DNA of 36,472 nucleotides, from assembly GCA_021286985.1 (NCBI GenBank), contig JAJTBJ010000007.1:1-36472 (forward strand), given 5' to 3'. The stretch's first letter is position 1, and each line of letters begins with the position of its first letter. Source of the stretch: Propionibacteriales bacterium (GTDB lineage Bacteria; Actinomycetota; Actinomycetes; Propionibacteriales; Propionibacteriaceae). Positions 1 to 9,314 of the stretch are shown here, in pieces. Under the pieces are notes generated by a model. The model had not been told where the DNA came from. It saw nothing but the letters and a program-made list of their open reading frames with translations, and ran no database searches. The position numbers were made by a program, and so were the translations under genes.

Positions 1-2
1 TT

Positions 3-470
3 GCGGACGCCGCGCATCGTCATGCACAGGTGCTCGCACTCGATCACCACGATCACTCCGCGGGCGCCGAGATGCTCGACCAAGGCGTCGGCGACCTGGG
101 AGGTCAGCCGCTCCTGCACCTGCGGACGTTTGGCGAAGGCGTCGACCAGCCTGGCCAGTTTGCTCAGCCCGGTGATTCGTCCCTTGCTCGGGATGTAGCC
201 GACGTGCGCCACCCCGGTGAACGGCAGCAGGTGATGCTCACAGGTGCTCCAGACCTCGATATCGCGCACCAGGACCATCTCGTCGTGGCCGAGATCGAAG
301 GTTGTGGCGAGCACCTCGGCCGGATCAGCCTGCAGGCCGGTGAACATCTCCGCGTACGCCCGAGCCACCCGCGACGGGGTGTCGATCAGGCCATCACGGG
401 TGGGATCCTCACCGATGGCGATCAGGATCTCCCGAACCGCGGCGGCAATCCGCTCTTGGTCGACGGCCAT
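3..470 (-). CDS. folE: GTP cyclohydrolase I (FolE), 3' end beyond the window
   Basis: FolE converts GTP to 7,8-dihydroneopterin triphosphate, the first step of tetrahydrofolate synthesis in the cytosol. Read from the ATG at 470, the first 156 residues are visible and the C-terminus lies off the window. The zinc-binding signature [10 protein letters not shown] (Cys77, His80) and the second ligand segment CEHLCMT (Cys149) are present, as is the conserved core [20 protein letters not shown]. The start lies 3 bp after the ftsH stop, so folE is very likely translated from the ftsH transcript. The ftsH-folE order is the usual actinobacterial one. No frameshift is seen in the visible part. Confidence 0.96.
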   Translation of the reverse strand, partial: MAVDQERIAAAVREILIAIGEDPTRDGLIDTPSRVARAYAEMFTGLQADPAEVLATTFDLGHDEMVLVRDIEVWSTCEHHLLPFTGVAHVGYIPSKGRITGLSKLARLVDAFAKRPQVQERLTSQVADALVEHLGARGVIVVIECEHLCMTMRGVR

Positions 471-473
471 GGT

Positions 474-2522
474 TCAGCCCTGCGGCGGGTTCGACGGCGG
501 ACCACCGATGCCCTGATCTCCGGGCACCAGCGGCGGGTAGGGCGCCGGAGCGGCCGGCGGCAGCGGATAGCCGGGGCTGACCGGGGCCAGCGCCGGCTCA
601 ACCGGAGCCGGGCGCTCCGGCGGATCCACCGGCGGGATCTCACTGGGCTTGCGAGTCTCCGAACCGGTCCACGCCGGACGCTTGGGCCACCGCTTCAGCG
701 GCTCGAAGATCTTGGCCACCTGCTCCTTGTCGAGGGTCTCCTTCTCGAACAACTGACGCACCAGCTCATCCAGCACCTCGCGGTTGGTGGTGAGCACGTC
801 GAATGCCTCCTGGTGGGCGGTCGAGATCAGCTTCGCCACCTCGGCGTCCACCTGCCCGGCGATCGCCTCGGAGTAGGTGCGCGAAGAGCTGCCGTAGTCC
901 ATGCCCAGGAACGGTTCACGGTCGCCGGCGCCGTAGCGCACCGCGCCGAGGGACTCGGTCATGCCGAACTCGGTGACCATCGCGCGGGCCAGCTTGGTGG
1001 CCTTTTCGATGTCATTGCTGGCGCCGGTGGTGGGATCGTGGAAGACCAGCTCCTCGGCGGCACGTCCACCCAGCATGTAGGCCAGCTGGTCGAGCAACTC
1101 GCCGCGGGTCTGGGAGTACTTGTCGTCGTCGGGCATCACCATGGTGTAGCCCAGCGCACGTCCACGCGGCAGGATCGTCACCTTCTGCACCGGGTCGGTG
1201 CCCGGCATCGCCGCCGCCACCAACGCATGTCCGCCCTCGTGGTAGGCGGTGATCAGCAGCTCGCGCTCGTTCATCACCCGGCTGCGCTTCTGTGGGCCGC
1301 CGATCACTCGGTCGATGGCCTCGTCCAGCTGCGGCTTGCCGATGAACCGCAGGTTCATCCGGGCGGTCAGCAGCGCGGCCTCGTTCAGCACGTTGGCCAG
1401 GTCGGCGCCGGTGAACCCCGGAGTGCGCTTGGCCACGCTGGACAGGTCGACGTCGGTGCCGATCGGCTTGTTGGCGGCGTGCACCCGCAGGATCTGCAGG
1501 CGGCCCTTCATATCGGGAGCCTCCACCGGGATCTGTCGATCGAAGCGGCCTGGACGCAGCAGCGCCGGATCCAGCACATCTGGCCGGTTGGTGGCCGCGA
1601 TCAGCACCACCCCACCACGGACGTCGAAGCCGTCCATTTCGACCAGCAACTGGTTCAGGGTCTGTTCGCGCTCGTCATGTCCGCCGCCCATACCCGCACC
1701 GCGGTGGCGTCCGACAGCATCGATCTCGTCGATGAACACGATCGCCGGAGCCGCCTCCTTGGCCTGCTCGAACAGGTCGCGCACCCGGGAGGCGCCGACA
1801 CCGACGAACATCTCCACGAAGTCCGAGCCCGAGATCGAGAAGAACGGCACCCCGGCCTCGCCGGCCACCGCACGGGCCAGCAGCGTCTTGCCGGTTCCCG
1901 GCGGACCGTAGAGCAGCACGCCCTTGGGGATCTTCGCCCCCACGGCGGTGAACTTGGCCGGCTCGGAGAGGAACTCGCGGATCTCCTGCAGTTCCTCGAT
2001 GGCCTCCTCACACCCGGCCACATCGGCGAAGGTGGTCTTGGGAGTGTCCTTGCTGGCCAACTTGGCTTTCGATTTGCCGAAGCCGAGCACCCGGTTACCG
2101 CCACCTTGGACGTTGTTGAGCATGATGAAGAACAAGATGCCCAGGATCAGGAACGGCAGCACGCTGAACAGGAAGGTGCTCCAGAAGTTCGGCTGCGGCG
2201 GCTCGGAGGTGTAGGTGTCCAGGGTGTGCGCAGCCATCCGCTGGTTGAGCCGGTCGATGATCTGCTGGTTCTGCGGCGGGATCCAGGTCGACCGCACCTT
2301 GACCGGCGGGTTGTCCTTGGTGGTCACCTTGATCGTCTGGTCACCGTCGTTGATGATCACTTCCGCCAGCGGGGTGTCGGAGTTGATCAGTGCGACGACT
2401 TCAGAGGTCGGCTTGGCGACGAAGCCGTTGGCGTTGCTGTAGGCCTCGACAGCGATCGCGATACCCAAGAAGCCCAGGATGATCCAGAGGATCGGGGATC
2501 GCAGGATCCGGGAGAAGTTCAT
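474..2522 (-). CDS. ftsH: ATP-dependent zinc metalloprotease FtsH
   Basis: This 682-aa membrane-anchored AAA+ protease degrades misfolded or regulatory membrane and cytosolic proteins as a hexamer. Two transmembrane segments (about residues 10-28 and 114-134) flank an extracytoplasmic domain. The AAA module has Walker A GPPGTGKT (206-213), Walker B VFIDEID (262-268) and the second region of homology [21 protein letters not shown] around 310-330. The M41 protease active site is HEGGH (428-432), and Asp504 is the probable third zinc ligand. The last 60 or so residues form a proline-rich tail, common in actinobacterial FtsH. The ATG start directly precedes the first membrane helix. folE follows after 3 bp and hpt lies 70 bp upstream. 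A possible -10 (TATCGT on the minus strand, 2562-2567) sits in that gap. Confidence 0.98.
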   Translation of the reverse strand: MNFSRILRSPILWIILGFLGIAIAVEAYSNANGFVAKPTSEVVALINSDTPLAEVIINDGDQTIKVTTKDNPPVKVRSTWIPPQNQQIIDRLNQRMAAHTLDTYTSEPPQPNFWSTFLFSVLPFLILGILFFIMLNNVQGGGNRVLGFGKSKAKLASKDTPKTTFADVAGCEEAIEELQEIREFLSEPAKFTAVGAKIPKGVLLYGPPGTGKTLLARAVAGEAGVPFFSISGSDFVEMFVGVGASRVRDLFEQAKEAAPAIVFIDEIDAVGRHRGAGMGGGHDEREQTLNQLLVEMDGFDVRGGVVLIAATNRPDVLDPALLRPGRFDRQIPVEAPDMKGRLQILRVHAANKPIGTDVDLSSVAKRTPGFTGADLANVLNEAALLTARMNLRFIGKPQLDEAIDRVIGGPQKRSRVMNERELLITAYHEGGHALVAAAMPGTDPVQKVTILPRGRALGYTMVMPDDDKYSQTRGELLDQLAYMLGGRAAEELVFHDPTTGASNDIEKATKLARAMVTEFGMTESLGAVRYGAGDREPFLGMDYGSSSRTYSEAIAGQVDAEVAKLISTAHQEAFDVLTTNREVLDELVRQLFEKETLDKEQVAKIFEPLKRWPKRPAWTGSETRKPSEIPPVDPPERPAPVEPALAPVSPGYPLPPAAPAPYPPLVPGDQGIGGPPSNPPQG

Positions 2523-2592
2523 GGTCAGCTTTCGTCGAACCGTTGGTCACGGGCAAGTAGGACGATACCGAACCCGGCAACTCCCGTAGGCG

Positions 2593-3144
2593 TCAGCTGT
2601 AGACGTGAGGGGCCAGAATGCCGACATCCCGCAGGTTTCGGTACCGGCCGGAATAATCCAGGCCGTAGCCGACAACAAACTGGTTGGGCAGGTCGAAGCC
2701 GATGTACTTCACGTCGACCTGGATCTTCATGGCGTCCGGCTTGCGGAACATGGTCATGATCTCCAGGCTCGCCGGATTGCGGGAGGCGAGGTTCTGCATC
2801 AGGTAGGTCAAGGTCAAGCCGGTGTCGATGATGTCCTCGACCACCAGCACGTGACGTCCGACCAGATCAGTGGACAAGTCCTTCAGGATCCGCACCACCC
2901 CGGAGGAGTGGGTGCCCATGCCGTAGGACGACACCGCCATCCAGTCCATCGCGCAGTCGATCGACAGCGCCCGCGACAGATCGGCCATCACCATCACTGC
3001 ACCGTTGAGCACTCCCACCAGCAGCGGGTTGGTTCCGGCGTAGTCGGCATCGATCTGAGCGGCGATCTCGGAGAGCCGGGCAGCGATCTGATCTGAGGTG
3101 AAAAGAACTTCGGAGAGGTCGGCGGCAACATCTACAGCATCCAC
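2593..3144 (-). CDS. hpt: Hypoxanthine(-guanine) phosphoribosyltransferase
   Basis: Hpt salvages hypoxanthine and guanine to IMP and GMP using PRPP. The 183-aa protein has family length. The PRPP-binding loop is VVEDIIDTGLT (101-111), the upstream flexible-loop region contains SSYGMGTHSSG, and the C-terminal purine-binding part reads LPNQFVVGYGLDYSGRYRNL. The most upstream in-frame start is GTG at 3144; an ATG at 3140 is out of frame, so GTG is preferred. It sits 31 bp after tilS, with which it is commonly cotranscribed in Gram-positive bacteria; the tilS-hpt-ftsH order is widely conserved. Confidence 0.97.
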   Translation of the reverse strand: MDAVDVAADLSEVLFTSDQIAARLSEIAAQIDADYAGTNPLLVGVLNGAVMVMADLSRALSIDCAMDWMAVSSYGMGTHSSGVVRILKDLSTDLVGRHVLVVEDIIDTGLTLTYLMQNLASRNPASLEIMTMFRKPDAMKIQVDVKYIGFDLPNQFVVGYGLDYSGRYRNLRDVGILAPHVYS

Positions 3145-3175
3145 GCCCGCACCCTACCTCGCCGGACGGTGATCC

Positions 3176-4123
3176 TCAGCCATGTACCGACACCAGGGCA
3201 TCGTCGAGACGTTGGACGCGCAGGCCCGGCAGGTCCACCCATCGCTGTCCTCGCCAGTTGGTGACCAGGGCGGACACGGCCCCCAGATGCTGCGCGGTGA
3301 CTTCGCTCGCGCCGTGGGCCAGCAGCCACGACCGCAGCACCCGGGAGCGCACCGGCGAGGCCAGGGCGCTCAGTGCCGCACAGTCGAGTCGTTCGCCGTC
3401 GACCAGCGCATCGTGGGCGTCCGCCAGCGCGTCGAGGTAGTCGGCGTCGTCGCGAATCAGCTCAGCCGAGCGCGCCAGCGCCTCCGCAATTCCCGGCCCC
3501 AGTTCCGCTTCCAGCACCGGTAGCACCCGAGAACGCACCCGCACCCGGGCGAAGCGGTCGTCGGCGTTGTGCGGATCGACCCACGGAACCAGGCCCCACT
3601 GCTCGCAGGCCGCCCAGGTGACGCTGCGTCGCAGCCCCAGCAGCGGCCGACGGAACGGTCCCCGCGTCGCTGGCATCCCGGCCAACGACCGTGACCCGGA
3701 CCCGCGGGCCAGCCCGAGCAGGACGGTCTCGGCCTGGTCGTCGAGAGTGTGGCCAAGCAGGATCAGCTCCTCGGTGGCTGCCGCACTTTCCAAGGCGGCG
3801 TACCGGGCGGCGCGAGCGGCTGCCTCCGGGCCGAGGCCGCTCGGCGCGACGGTGACCGTGGCCACTTCAGCGGCGAGGTGCAGCCGTTGCGACAACTGGG
3901 CGACCACACCGGCAGCGACCTGGGACGAATCAGCTTGCAGTCCGTGATCGACGACCACCGCCCGCACCGGGATCGAGCGGCGGCGTCCGACCTCGGCGGC
4001 GGCTGCGGCCAAAGCAAGGGAATCCGGACCGCCGGAACAAGCGACCAGCAGCCGCGGGCCGGCCAGCTGAGCGACGGCCTGGACGACCTGGAGCGCGTCC
4101 GGCCCGAGGGCGCGACGGGCCAT
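3176..4123 (-). CDS. tilS: tRNA(Ile)-lysidine synthase
   Basis: TilS ligates lysine to C34 of the CAU-anticodon tRNA-Ile, changing its codon reading from AUG to AUA; the enzyme is essential in most bacteria. The N-terminal PP-loop ATP-binding motif SGGPDS occupies residues 30-35, and the family segment LILLGHTLDDQAETVLLGLARGSG follows near 120-145. At 315 aa it is shorter than E. coli TilS but typical for Actinobacteria, which lack much of the C-terminal region. The ATG start at 4123 is 6 bp from the stop of the upstream metalloprotease gene, indicating one operon. Confidence 0.95.
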   Translation of the reverse strand: MARRALGPDALQVVQAVAQLAGPRLLVACSGGPDSLALAAAAAEVGRRRSIPVRAVVVDHGLQADSSQVAAGVVAQLSQRLHLAAEVATVTVAPSGLGPEAAARAARYAALESAAATEELILLGHTLDDQAETVLLGLARGSGSRSLAGMPATRGPFRRPLLGLRRSVTWAACEQWGLVPWVDPHNADDRFARVRVRSRVLPVLEAELGPGIAEALARSAELIRDDADYLDALADAHDALVDGERLDCAALSALASPVRSRVLRSWLLAHGASEVTAQHLGAVSALVTNWRGQRWVDLPGLRVQRLDDALVSVHG

Positions 4124-4129
4124 GGTCGA

Positions 4130-5104
4130 CTAGAGCCGGTGCAGCCAGCGCTGCGGGTCGCGAAGCTCGTCCAGACTCGGCAGCATTCCCGGCGCGCTGA
4201 AGGCCTGGTTCAAACTGGCCACATCGGCGGCGTCGATCACGGCCCGGCAGAAGGCGGCACCGTCGCGGTATTGGGCGTATTTGAGGTCGAAGCCGAAGAG
4301 CTTCTGCACCCAGGAGAACCAGCCGCCGCCACTGCGGCGGCGCTCGAAGGCCGCCCGAATCTGGGCGTAGGTGGGCACCACTTCGGTGCCGACCCGGTCC
4401 ATCATCACGTCGGCGTAGCCCTCCAACAGCGACATCACCGCAGTGGCCGCGTCGAAGGCGGCACGCTGTTCGGGCGAACCGATGATGCTGCGGCGTCCGG
4501 ACTCGTCCGCGGTGCGCCAGCCGTACTTCAGTTCATCACCGTCGAGCAGTTCGCGGATCAGGCCGATGAGGTGCTCGCGCAGCCAGGGGGCCTGACCGAA
4601 TTGCAGCCGGTGGGTCTCCTCGTGCAGACACACCCACAGCCGGAAGTCACGCGGGTTGGCCGCGAGCTCCCGCTCCACGCCGACCACATTCGGGGCGACA
4701 AGAAGCAACCGGTTCGGTTCGTAGAAGGGGTCGAACTGACCCAGGATCCGAGTGGCGATGGCGGCGAACACCACACCCGCCTGCCCCCCGAGCGCCTTCG
4801 CGCGGGCCCGTTCCCAGGAGCCCTCGGCAGGTTCCGGCTCACCGCCGACACCGCTGAGCAGCGCGGAGGCCGATTGGGTGCAGGCCTTCAACCAACTCGC
4901 CCGATCGACCACCAGCACCGCAGCCTCTGCAGGAACCGGCAGACCGGTGACCGCCACCGCGTGCTCGGTGGCCTCAGCTGCGGCCCTGCGCAGGTCGGCC
5001 ACGAGTTCGGCGATCTCGTCCGGGCTCAGCTGCGGACCGGCGGGAAGCACCATCGCTCCGGCGGTGACGGCGGCGTCCCAATCCACTACGGGAAGTTGCT
5101 CCAT
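4130..5104 (-). CDS. Zinc-dependent metalloprotease family protein (DUF2342/zincin_2)
   Basis: A 324-aa member of the actinobacterial family sometimes labelled coenzyme F420 biosynthesis-associated protein. The zincin motif HEETH (161-165) lies in the conserved context FRLWVCLHEETHRLQFGQAPWL, preceded by PFYEPNRLLLVAPNV. There is no signal peptide or membrane segment, so a cytosolic location is likely. The family is usually found just upstream of tilS, as here (6-bp gap), corresponding to Rv3626c next to Rv3625c in M. tuberculosis. The substrate is not known to me; the F420 label reflects co-occurrence rather than a demonstrated reaction. Confidence 0.88.
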   Translation of the reverse strand: MEQLPVVDWDAAVTAGAMVLPAGPQLSPDEIAELVADLRRAAAEATEHAVAVTGLPVPAEAAVLVVDRASWLKACTQSASALLSGVGGEPEPAEGSWERARAKALGGQAGVVFAAIATRILGQFDPFYEPNRLLLVAPNVVGVERELAANPRDFRLWVCLHEETHRLQFGQAPWLREHLIGLIRELLDGDELKYGWRTADESGRRSIIGSPEQRAAFDAATAVMSLLEGYADVMMDRVGTEVVPTYAQIRAAFERRRSGGGWFSWVQKLFGFDLKYAQYRDGAAFCRAVIDAADVASLNQAFSAPGMLPSLDELRDPQRWLHRL

Positions 5105-5155
5105 GTGGCCAGCTTAGGGGCGCAGGCCGCACCCGGCGGTGACCCGCCCGCGAGG

Positions 5156-5198
5156 GGTTTCGACACGGCCGCTTCGCGGCCTGCTCAACCAACGAGGG
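5156..5198. repeat. REP-like palindromic intergenic element
   Basis: The 107-bp gap between dacB and the metalloprotease gene holds GGTTTCGACA at one end and GCTCAACCA at the other, separated by a perfect small hairpin GGCCGC-TTC-GCGGCC (5167-5181). The outer words GTTTCGACA and GCTCAACC recur many times inside the DoxX-like gene at 15233-15649. From general familiarity, GGTTGAGC...GTCGAAACC sequences are common dispersed repeats in high-GC Actinobacteria, but their copy number in this genome cannot be judged from one window. In minus-strand transcription it could also act as an mRNA hairpin between dacB and the next gene. Confidence 0.55.
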
Positions 5199-5211
5199 CG
5201 GCCACTGGCGG

Positions 5212-6561
5212 CTAGCTGCAGGCGCAGGTGATGGTGGCCGCGGCCGTCCGATCAAGCCAGTTGTACAGCCGGGTGTAGCTCACCGGCTTGGCGGTGTTGG
5301 CCAGTTCGGCGAACACCAACCGACGGCCGTCTGCGGTAGTCAGGAAGCCGACCAGTCCGGCCACGCCACGCAGCGTCCCGGTCTTGGCGTGGACGTTGTG
5401 CCGTCCGGCCTTCTCCGACGGATCGTCGAACCGCTTGGACAGGGTCCCGGTCTCCCAGGCCACCGGCAGTCCGGCAATGATCGGCTGGTAGGCCGGTTCG
5501 GCGAGGGCCGCGCGCAGCACCGTGGTCAGTCCTTGGGTGGTGAGCTTGCTGCCCGGAGCCAGTCCGCTGCCGTCGAGGATCTTCTGGCCGGTGACCCACA
5601 AGCCGTGCCCGGCCATCCAGGACTGCACATTGGCCGCCGCTCCGGCGAAGCTGCCCGCACCCCCGGCGGCGATGGACGCGTGCCGCGACAGGGTCTCGGC
5701 CGCCACGTTGTCGCTGATCAGCAACGTGCGCTTGATGATCATCGCCAAGGTGGCCGAGTTCACCGATGCCAGTTCGGCGGCCGCGGCGGAGGCGCTGACC
5801 GAGCCGCCCAGCTTCACCGTGATCCCGGCCTTCTTCAGTCGGGCAGCGAACGCCTTGGTCGCGGTCACCGATGGGTTGGCCTGCGCCCGCCAGCCGGACT
5901 TGCCGGAGTTGATCTCCAAGGCGGTCACCCGGGCCTCGTAGCCCTTCCACGTCTTCTTCCAGTACGGGCTGAAGGTCGGGCCGGAGAACAGGTGCGCGTC
6001 GTAGTCGAGCCTGACCGAGGTGCGTCCGGACGCCTTCAGGGCGGCAGCGGTGGCCGCGGCCAACTTCTGCAACGAAGCCGGCTTGTAGACCGAGGCGGAG
6101 GAGGCGTCGGTGAGCAGCGGGTCGCCCCCGCCCACCAGAACGATCGCGCCGTTGCCGGCATCGACGACCTTGGTGGTGAAGCGGTGCTCGGCTCCGAGGG
6201 TGTCCAGGGCCACCGTGGTGGTCAGCAGCTTCATCGTGGACGCCGGGGTCAGCGGAGTGCTGCCGCTGCGGTCGGTGAGCACCTGCCCGTCCGGGGTTGC
6301 CACTACCACCGAGACCTTGTCGATCTTCGCTCTGGAGATGGTGGCCAGGCGCGCCGTCAGGGTGCCGGTGGCCGGCGCCGGTGCCGGATCGGACGTGCTG
6401 GGCGAGGGGCTCGGCAGCTCCAGCGGCGCCGCCGTTGCGGGCAGCCCGCAGCCGACCAGGGCGGTGGCCAGGCCGGCGGTGGCCAGGGCCGCAACGAAGC
6501 GGATCGAATGGAGACCAGTTCGTTTCACCCGGTCGGCTGACGATAGGCTCGGGGTGTTCAT
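5212..6561 (-). CDS. dacB: D-alanyl-D-alanine carboxypeptidase/endopeptidase (PBP4, S13 family), lipoprotein
   Basis: A class C penicillin-binding protein that trims peptidoglycan stem peptides outside the membrane. With the ATG at 6561 it has 449 aa. Residues 13-37 form a signal peptide ending in the lipobox LVGC (Cys38), followed by a Pro/Ser/Thr-rich linker. The three active-site motifs are STMK (108-111), SDN (283-285) and KTG (393-395). An alternative GTG at 6528 would give a more canonical 27-residue lipoprotein signal (MKRTGLHS...LVGC); neither start has a strong ribosome-binding site. The frame stays open far upstream, antisense to ppa, but that stretch is not plausible protein. It corresponds in place and type to Rv3627c, divergent from ppa. 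Confidence 0.93.
   Translation of the reverse strand: MNTPSLSSADRVKRTGLHSIRFVAALATAGLATALVGCGLPATAAPLELPSPSPSTSDPAPAPATGTLTARLATISRAKIDKVSVVVATPDGQVLTDRSGSTPLTPASTMKLLTTTVALDTLGAEHRFTTKVVDAGNGAIVLVGGGDPLLTDASSASVYKPASLQKLAAATAAALKASGRTSVRLDYDAHLFSGPTFSPYWKKTWKGYEARVTALEINSGKSGWRAQANPSVTATKAFAARLKKAGITVKLGGSVSASAAAAELASVNSATLAMIIKRTLLISDNVAAETLSRHASIAAGGAGSFAGAAANVQSWMAGHGLWVTGQKILDGSGLAPGSKLTTQGLTTVLRAALAEPAYQPIIAGLPVAWETGTLSKRFDDPSEKAGRHNVHAKTGTLRGVAGLVGFLTTADGRRLVFAELANTAKPVSYTRLYNWLDRTAAATITCACS
6544..6549 (+). promoter_or_regulatory. Candidate -10 box for ppa
   Basis: TAGGCT matches the actinobacterial TANNNT -10 pattern and lies 50 bp before the ppa start chosen from its ribosome-binding site. 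It falls inside the 5' end of dacB if dacB begins at 6561. No convincing -35 is seen. Confidence 0.35.
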
Positions 6562-6594
6562 AACAGTTCCATGATGGCAGAGAGGTCGCTCCCT

Positions 6595-7146
6595 ATGGAT
6601 CAACCCGCATTCATCCGTCCGACGATCCAGCCAAGCCTGCACTTCGATGTGACCATCGAAATCCCCAAGGGGACCAAGAACAAGTACGAGATGGATCACC
6701 ACACTGGTCGGATCCGTCTGGACCGGACGCTGTTCACGTCCACGCAGTACCCCAACGACTACGGCTTCATCGAAGGCACCCTCGGCCAGGACGGCGACCC
6801 GCTGGACGCCATGGTGCTGATTCCCGAGCCGACCTTCCCCGGCGCCCTGGTGGAGTGCCGAGCGATCGGCATGTTCCGGATGACCGACGAGATGGGTGGC
6901 GACGACAAGGTGCTGTGCATCCCGGTCGCCGACCAGCGCCAGAACCTGATCAAGGAACTCACCGATCTGCCCAATCTGACCCTGTTGGAGATCGAGCACT
7001 TCTTCAGCGTCTACAAAGACCTTGAGCCGGGTAAGTCGGTCGAAGGTGCGGTCTGGGTGGGCCACTCCGAAGCCGAGATGGAGATCCGCGCCAGCTGGGA
7101 GCGGGCCCGCGGCACCTCCTACGAGAACCAGTTCACCCGGGAGTAA
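6595..7146 (+). CDS. ppa: Inorganic pyrophosphatase, soluble family I
   Basis: Ppa hydrolyses PPi to two phosphates and drives biosynthetic reactions forward; it is a cytosolic Mg-dependent enzyme. The family I signature DGDPLDAMV is present, together with [14 protein letters not shown] near the N-terminus and [13 protein letters not shown] possible upstream ATG at 6571 exists, but AGAGGT at 6581-6586 is placed 8 nt before the ATG at 6595, so the 183-aa form (MDQPAFIRP...) is preferred; it also matches family length better. The gene is divergent from dacB with only 33 bp between starts. Confidence 0.97.
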   Translation: MDQPAFIRPTIQPSLHFDVTIEIPKGTKNKYEMDHHTGRIRLDRTLFTSTQYPNDYGFIEGTLGQDGDPLDAMVLIPEPTFPGALVECRAIGMFRMTDEMGGDDKVLCIPVADQRQNLIKELTDLPNLTLLEIEHFFSVYKDLEPGKSVEGAVWVGHSEAEMEIRASWERARGTSYENQFTRE

Positions 7147-7163
7147 TCCCTCCCCTCTCCACT

Positions 7164-7673
7164 ATGGCGATCCGCGGCGAGCTAAAGCCTCATCGGCTAT
7201 ATCTGCTTCGCCACGCGGACGCCGAGGGTGACCTCTATGGTTTGGGCGACGCCTCCAGGGAGTTGAGTCGGCAAGGACGGTCGCAGGCCCGTGATGTCGG
7301 CGTCTTTCTGGCCGACGTCACCATCGATCTGGTGTTGTGCTCCTCGGCCACTCGCACCCGACAGACCGCGCAGTTGTTGAACCTGCATGCGCCGATCCGC
7401 CATCTCCCCCGGCTGTACAACGCCAACGCCCGCCAGATCTTGGCCGAACTCACCGGTGTTGACGATGCCATTCGCACAGTTCTGGTGGTGGGCCACGCGC
7501 CCGGGTTGCCGGGGTTGGCCTATCACCTGGCGGATGGGAAGTCCGACGCCGCCGCGCTGTCGCGGGTCCGTCCGGTGTATCCGCCGGCGACCTTGGTCGG
7601 GTTGGAATTCGTCGGCGGCTGGTCCGGACTCAGCGAAGCCCGCCTGTTCACGTCGCGTCTGGCATCGCCATAG
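7164..7673 (+). CDS. SixA-type histidine phosphatase family protein
   Basis: A 169-aa protein of the histidine phosphatase (phosphoglycerate mutase-like) superfamily. The catalytic RHG-type motif is LLRHADAE at about residues 14-21, followed by LSRQGRSQA, the arginine-containing CSSATRTRQTA and the second catalytic His in VVGHAPGL. This short form resembles SixA, which dephosphorylates phosphohistidine on signalling or phosphotransfer proteins, but the substrate here is unknown. It begins 17 bp after ppa on the same strand, with no evident ribosome-binding site, and may be read from the ppa transcript. Confidence 0.85.
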   Translation: MAIRGELKPHRLYLLRHADAEGDLYGLGDASRELSRQGRSQARDVGVFLADVTIDLVLCSSATRTRQTAQLLNLHAPIRHLPRLYNANARQILAELTGVDDAIRTVLVVGHAPGLPGLAYHLADGKSDAAALSRVRPVYPPATLVGLEFVGGWSGLSEARLFTSRLASP

Positions 7674-7796
7674 CGCGGTTTGCTGCGCGTCCGCCAGCAC
7701 CGGAGTAGGGTCCGATTCAGCGGTGAGGCACCCGGATGCGGAATATTGCCTACCGCAGCAAGCGCAGAGGATTTTCCCCTGTGGACTTACCTATTT

Positions 7797-7812
7797 ATAC
7801 CCCATAGGGTAT
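7797..7812. promoter_or_regulatory. CsoR/CstR-type operator upstream of the SQR-like gene
   Basis: ATACCCCATAGGGTAT is a perfect inverted repeat, ATACCC-CATA-GGGTAT, ending 38 bp before the SQR-like start. An AT-rich run TATTTATA overlaps its left edge and could be the -10, so a bound repressor would block RNA polymerase. The same arms and 4-nt spacing recur at 10286-10301 before trxA, and a CsoR-family gene lies between. AT-flanked C/G tracts of this kind are known targets of CsoR-family repressors. Confidence 0.78.
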
Positions 7813-7850
7813 GGCCGCTGGCCCGCATTGCCAGCTGGAAGGAGCTGACG

Positions 7851-9308
7851 ATGGCAGACGTGGTCATCCTCGGAGCCGGCATCGCCGGACACACCGCGGC
7901 ACTACATCTACGGCGAATGCTCGGCCGCAACCACACGGTAACGGTCGTCTCGCCGAACGCAAACTGGAACTGGATCCCCTCGAACATCTGGGTGGGCGTC
8001 GGACGAATGGCCAAAGAACAGGTCGTTTTCCCGCTCGCACCGATCTATCGGCGCAAGGGCATCCAGCACCGCCAAGCCAAGGCGGTCGCGATTTACCCCG
8101 AAGGCGACGCCGACGACAGTCGCGGCGCAGTGGAGGTCGAGTACACCGGGCAGAACAAGGTCGGACAGACCGAGAAGATCCGCTACGACTACCTGATCAA
8201 CGCGACCGGACCGAAGCTGAAGTTCGAAGCGACCGAGGGCCTCGGCCCCGACGCCGGCAACACCGTCTCGGTGTGTACCGCCGACCACGCTCGTGAAGCA
8301 GCCGAGAAGCTCGCCGCCTCCATCGCAAAGATGAAGGACGGCCAGCCGCAGACCCTGGTGGTCGGCACCGGCCACGGCACCTGCACCTGTGAGGGCGCGG
8401 CGTTCGAGTACACCTTCAACGTCGACCATGAACTGCGCGCCGCCGGCGTTCGGGACAAGGCCACGCTGTACTACCTCACCAACGAGGCCGCCCTGGGCGA
8501 CTTCGGCGTGGGCGGCATGACCTTCAACCAGAACGGCTTCGAGACCAGCTCCGAGCTGTGGACCAGTTCGCTGTTCCGCGAGCGCGAGGTCAAGCCGATC
8601 CTGGGTACCCACCCGCACAAGATCACCGCCGACGCGATCACCTACGAGACCCTCGACGGTGAGATGCACGAGCTGCCCTACGACTTCGCGATGCTGCTGC
8701 CCCCGTTCGGTGGCCACCCGATCAAGGCGTTCAACGGCGCCGGCGAAGACATCACCGACAAGGTGTTCGCCCCCAGCGGGTTCATGAAGGTGGACGCGGA
8801 CTACACCGCCAAGCCCTACGAAGAGTGGAGCGCCGCGGACTGGCCGCAGACCTACCAGTCGGTGGGCTACGACAACATCTGGGCCATCGGCATCGCTTTT
8901 GCGCCGCCGCACCAGATCTCCAAGCCGCGCAAGACTCCTAACGGCACGATGATCGCCCCGGCCCCGCCGCGCACCGGCATGCCGTCCGGCATCATGGCCA
9001 AGGTCGTGGCCGGCACCATCGCCGATCGGATCAAGGTCGGTCCGAAGGCGCACGCGCATCACGCCTCGATGACCGAGATGACTGCCGTGTGTGTGGCTTC
9101 GGCCGGCAACGGTTTGTTCGACGGGTCGGCGGCGGCCATGGTGATGAGCCCGGTCGTTCCGGACTTCAACAAGTACCCGGCCGGCCGTGACATGAAGGAG
9201 ACTCGTGGCGAGATCGGCCTGTTCGGCCACTGGACGAAGTACATCCTGCATTTCTTGTTCATCTACAAGGCCAAGGCCCTGCCGGGCTGGTCGCTGATTC
9301 CGGAGTGA
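7851..9308 (+). CDS. Sulfide:quinone oxidoreductase-like FAD-dependent protein
   Basis: A 485-aa flavoprotein with an N-terminal Rossmann FAD motif VILGAGIAGHTAA (5-17). It keeps a three-site cysteine pattern resembling SQR: Cys142 (VSVCTADHA), Cys178/Cys180 (GTCTCEG) and Cys414 (TAVCVASAG). The C-terminus FGHWTKYILHFLFIYKAKALPGW is amphipathic/hydrophobic, as expected for a monotopic enzyme that passes electrons to membrane quinone. The likely reaction is oxidation of sulfide to (poly)sulfide or persulfide. The start at 7851 is fixed by GGAAGGAG at 7837-7844; the frame extends upstream without support. The operator at 7797-7812 and the neighbouring CsoR-family and thioredoxin genes support a sulfide-response role. 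A different NAD(P)H-FAD oxidoreductase activity is possible. Confidence 0.82.
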   Translation: MADVVILGAGIAGHTAALHLRRMLGRNHTVTVVSPNANWNWIPSNIWVGVGRMAKEQVVFPLAPIYRRKGIQHRQAKAVAIYPEGDADDSRGAVEVEYTGQNKVGQTEKIRYDYLINATGPKLKFEATEGLGPDAGNTVSVCTADHAREAAEKLAASIAKMKDGQPQTLVVGTGHGTCTCEGAAFEYTFNVDHELRAAGVRDKATLYYLTNEAALGDFGVGGMTFNQNGFETSSELWTSSLFREREVKPILGTHPHKITADAITYETLDGEMHELPYDFAMLLPPFGGHPIKAFNGAGEDITDKVFAPSGFMKVDADYTAKPYEEWSAADWPQTYQSVGYDNIWAIGIAFAPPHQISKPRKTPNGTMIAPAPPRTGMPSGIMAKVVAGTIADRIKVGPKAHAHHASMTEMTAVCVASAGNGLFDGSAAAMVMSPVVPDFNKYPAGRDMKETRGEIGLFGHWTKYILHFLFIYKAKALPGWSLIPE

Positions 9309-9314
9309 TCGCAC

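Noticed and set aside
30..2759. A 909-codon open frame on the plus strand opposite ftsH
   Set aside because: High-GC antisense shadow: His/Arg/Gly-rich composition with no family motifs, fully opposite folE and ftsH, which have complete catalytic motifs.
3749..5215. 488-codon plus-strand frame opposite tilS and the metalloprotease gene
   Set aside because: Opposite two genes with clear catalytic motifs; no recognisable domain.
6562..7065. N-terminal extension of dacB by 168 codons
   Set aside because: It is antisense to ppa, lacks any domain, and would bury the lipoprotein signal peptide.
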